A stretch of 6,970 nt of DNA from an uncultured Oscillospiraceae bacterium (lineage in GTDB: Bacteria > Bacillota > Clostridia > Oscillospirales > Acutalibacteraceae): assembly GCA_958354085.1 (NCBI GenBank), contig CATWUX010000124.1, positions 1 to 6,970 on the forward strand, in the 5' to 3' direction. The notes under the pieces are model-generated. The model did no database searches. It was not told the DNA's origin and worked only from the letters and a program-made list of their open reading frames with translations. Both the position numbers and the translations under genes were made by a program. How positions within the stretch are numbered: position 1 is the first letter of the stretch; each line of letters opens with the position of its first letter. Shown in pieces: positions 5,283 through 6,970 of the stretch.

Positions 5283-6634
5283 TCGGGCTGGATATCGGAA
5301 CGACTACGATTTGTGCTTCCGTAGTGGACAGCGAAAACGGCGCCGTGCTGGAGGCGATCACGGAGAAAAACCGCGCTTTTTTGCAGACGGCGTATGCGTG
5401 GCAGAAGCAGCAGGATCCGCAGGTGATTTTGGACACCGCGCGTGGGCTGATACAGCGGCTGCTGGCGCAATATGCGCCGGTTGGCGGCATCGGTGTGACC
5501 GGACAGATGCACGGCATCGTGTATCTGTCCGCAGACGGTGCGGCGGTCAGTCCGCTGCACATCTGGCAGGACGGCAGCGGCGACCAAATCTGCGCAACCG
5601 GCAAAACGTATGCGCAGGAATTGGCGGCAAGGACAGGCTATCCGCTGGCGACCGGATTTGGCGCGGTCACGCATTTCTTTCATGTCAGCAACGGTTTGGT
5701 GCCGGAAACCGCGGCCGTTTTTTGCACGATCCACGACTATGTGGCGATGCGGCTTGCGCAGCGCACAACGCCGCTGCTGCATGCCTCCGACGCGGCCAGC
5801 TTTGGACTGTATTCCCTCGAAAACGCCGCTTTTGATGCGAATGCCATCCGCGCGGGCGGCATGCGACCGGAGATGTTTCCCGCGGTCGGCGGCGATTATG
5901 AAAAGCTGGGAGAAACACCGGAGGGCGTCCCGGTTTTCAGCGCCATCGGCGACAATCAGGCGAGCTTTCTCGGTTCCGTGCGGGATATGCGCGGGTCGAT
6001 CTTGGTAAACATGGGAACCGGCAGCCAGATTTCGCTGCTGTCGGATACGCTGGTGCGGGATGTCCAGCTGGAAACGCGGCCTTGTGTGGAGGGAACCTAT
6101 CTTTTGGTTGGTTCGTCCCTGTGCGGCGGGCGCGCCTATGCGTTGCTGGAACAGTTCTGCCGGACATTGGTGCAGGAAGCGGGGCTGGCATGCGACAGCC
6201 TGTATCCGGTGCTGGATCGCTTATCCGCGGATTTCGAGGATTTGTCCGACAAGCTGACGGTACATACGCAATTCAGCGGTACCCGCCGCGAGCCGCAAAA
6301 ACGCGGCAGCATCGAAAATCTGGGCACCGAGAATTTTACGCCCCGGCACCTGACCGTCGGTGTGCTGGAAGGGACGGTCAACGAGCTGTACGATCTGTAT
6401 GCCGGCCGCACCGTGCTGCCGGATTTCCGTCCGGCGGCGCTGGTTGGTTCCGGCAACGGTATCCGCAAGGGGGCGGTACTGCGCCGGATGTTTGAAAAGC
6501 GTTTTGGTGCGCCGCTGTGCGTGCCGGCGCATACGGAAGAGGCGGCCTATGGCGCCGCTTTGTATGCCATGGTCGGCGCGGGTATTTTCTCAACGATGCA
6601 GGAGGCACAGCACATCCTGCGGTATGAAGCATAG
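5273..6634 (+). CDS. FGGY-family carbohydrate kinase, sedoheptulokinase-like
   Basis: ATP-dependent sugar kinase of 453 residues with the two-lobed FGGY fold. The N-terminal phosphate motif DIGTTT is at 7-12, GVTGQMHG at 74-81, and the substrate-side WQDG at 98-101. The likely catalytic base is Asp227 in GDNQASFLGS (226-235), and the C-terminal lobe shows NMGTGSQ (246-252) and the nucleotide-binding VGSGNGIRKG (391-400). TGQMHG, WQDG and GDNQASFLGS together resemble bacterial sedoheptulokinase-like members more than xylulokinase or glycerol kinase, but substrate varies within the branch and is not readable here. The ATG overlaps the end of the radical enzyme gene by 10 bases, so the two products are probably made in step and act in one pathway: the kinase either supplies the phosphorylated substrate of the radical enzyme or phosphorylates its product. 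Length is normal for the family. Stop is TAG at 6632-6634. Confidence 0.92.
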   Translation: MRIIGLDIGTTTICASVVDSENGAVLEAITEKNRAFLQTAYAWQKQQDPQVILDTARGLIQRLLAQYAPVGGIGVTGQMHGIVYLSADGAAVSPLHIWQDGSGDQICATGKTYAQELAARTGYPLATGFGAVTHFFHVSNGLVPETAAVFCTIHDYVAMRLAQRTTPLLHASDAASFGLYSLENAAFDANAIRAGGMRPEMFPAVGGDYEKLGETPEGVPVFSAIGDNQASFLGSVRDMRGSILVNMGTGSQISLLSDTLVRDVQLETRPCVEGTYLLVGSSLCGGRAYALLEQFCRTLVQEAGLACDSLYPVLDRLSADFEDLSDKLTVHTQFSGTRREPQKRGSIENLGTENFTPRHLTVGVLEGTVNELYDLYAGRTVLPDFRPAALVGSGNGIRKGAVLRRMFEKRFGAPLCVPAHTEEAAYGAALYAMVGAGIFSTMQEAQHILRYEA

Positions 6635-6658
6635 CCTCTTGTTAAAAAGTGGATATTT

Positions 6659-6680
6659 TGCGGTTCATTTCCGCATTTTA
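6659..6680 (+). terminator. Weak terminator-like hairpin after the kinase
   Basis: TGCGG (6659-6663) pairs with CCGCA (6671-6675) across a 7-base loop, followed by TTTTA. A 5-bp stem with a short T-run is marginal for an intrinsic terminator. It may cause partial termination, so that the downstream DUF2961 gene is expressed less, or it may have no effect. Confidence 0.35.
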
Positions 6681-6724
6681 TCAGGAGACTGTTCTAGACG
6701 CTGACATGGGAATATTACGAGATC

Positions 6725-6728
6725 GGAG
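6725..6728 (+). promoter_or_regulatory. Ribosome binding site of the DUF2961 gene
   Basis: GGAG lies 8 bases upstream of the ATG at 6737. An in-frame TAG at 6695-6697 and the absence of another in-frame ATG between them support this start. Confidence 0.6.
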
Positions 6729-6736
6729 AGACAGGG

Positions 6737-6970
6737 ATGTTTGATTTTGTTTGTATTCAAGACGCGGAAAGCTTTGGCTTTTCTGCGGAAAACCCAACCG
6801 GTAAAAAGGGCGGGGGAACAGGGAAGGAGTGTGACAAGCCCCGTGCCTGTATGAGCGTGGCGGCGGGGGAAGAGGTGACCTTGGCTGAGATAGACGGCCC
6901 GGGCCGTATCGAACATATTTGGATCGGAGGAACTATTTCCCGCCATTTTATTCTTCGCATGTATTGGGAA
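6737..6970 (+). CDS. DUF2961 / GH172-type protein, N-terminal part (cut by window end)
   Basis: Only the first 78 residues are present; the frame is open to the last base. The N-terminal pattern is typical of DUF2961: FSAENPTGKKGGGTGKE (residues about 15-31), then a segment ending in AGEEVTLAEIDGPGRIEHIWI (about 44-64), which matches the family's SAENPTG...GxxxTLADIxGPGxIxHIW consensus as I know it. Characterised members (glycoside hydrolase family 172) act on fructofuranosides such as difructose dianhydride and on D-arabinofuranosides; many members are uncharacterised. No signal peptide is visible, so a cytosolic role on an imported glycoside is likely. It lies 102 bases after the kinase in the same direction, with a weak hairpin between, so it may be the next gene of the operon. 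The catalytic residues lie beyond the window, so activity cannot be judged. Confidence 0.85.
   Translation, partial: MFDFVCIQDAESFGFSAENPTGKKGGGTGKECDKPRACMSVAAGEEVTLAEIDGPGRIEHIWIGGTISRHFILRMYWE

Noticed and set aside
1..6970. tRNA, rRNA, CRISPR array, riboswitch or insertion sequence
   Set aside because: No cloverleaf-like arms, regularly spaced repeats, recognisable aptamer or transposase motifs were seen on either strand.

Overview
The window looks like a catabolic locus from an anaerobic bacterium, most likely a Firmicute (Clostridia type, gut or rumen). Three things point there: an oxygen-sensitive glycyl radical enzyme with its own activase, a ROK repressor with an operator resembling those of Bacillus/Clostridium XylR, and strong AGGAGG-like ribosome binding sites. 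Lineage is inferred from these features, not from a marker gene.

Layout. Positions 1-545 are AT-rich (about 36% GC by hand count, against clearly more than 50% in the genes that follow). They hold one plausible small membrane protein on the minus strand (18-305) and a possible C-terminal gene remnant on the plus strand (269-451). A ROK-family repressor is encoded leftward (546-1736). It is divergent from a rightward cluster: a radical-SAM glycyl radical enzyme activase (1867-2763), a glycyl radical enzyme (2883-5282), an FGGY sugar kinase of the sedoheptulokinase-like branch (5273-6634, overlapping the previous gene by 10 bases), and the 5' part of a DUF2961 / GH172-type protein (6737 to beyond the window end).

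The 1743-1866 intergenic region is the control centre. A perfect 26-bp palindrome (1774-1799) carries the -35 hexamers of two divergent promoters. A XylR-like imperfect palindrome (1826-1848) sits at the predicted start of the rightward transcript, where a repressor would block it.

Working model (inference). The DUF2961 protein processes a glycoside. The FGGY kinase phosphorylates the sugar or a derivative. The glycyl radical enzyme, activated by its partner, performs a radical elimination or C-O cleavage on a sugar or polyol, and the ROK protein senses the sugar. The radical enzyme is not a pyruvate formate-lyase: it has a single Gly-Cys-Gln-Glu active-site motif of the dehydratase/lyase type and an unusual Arg-Ile-His-Gly-Thr-Phe glycyl radical loop. 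The nearest described concept I know is the E. coli YbiW/PflD route, in which glycyl radical enzymes open anhydrohexitol phosphates. The substrate here cannot be read from the sequence, and this enzyme-kinase-DUF2961-ROK combination is the part of the window most likely to be undescribed.
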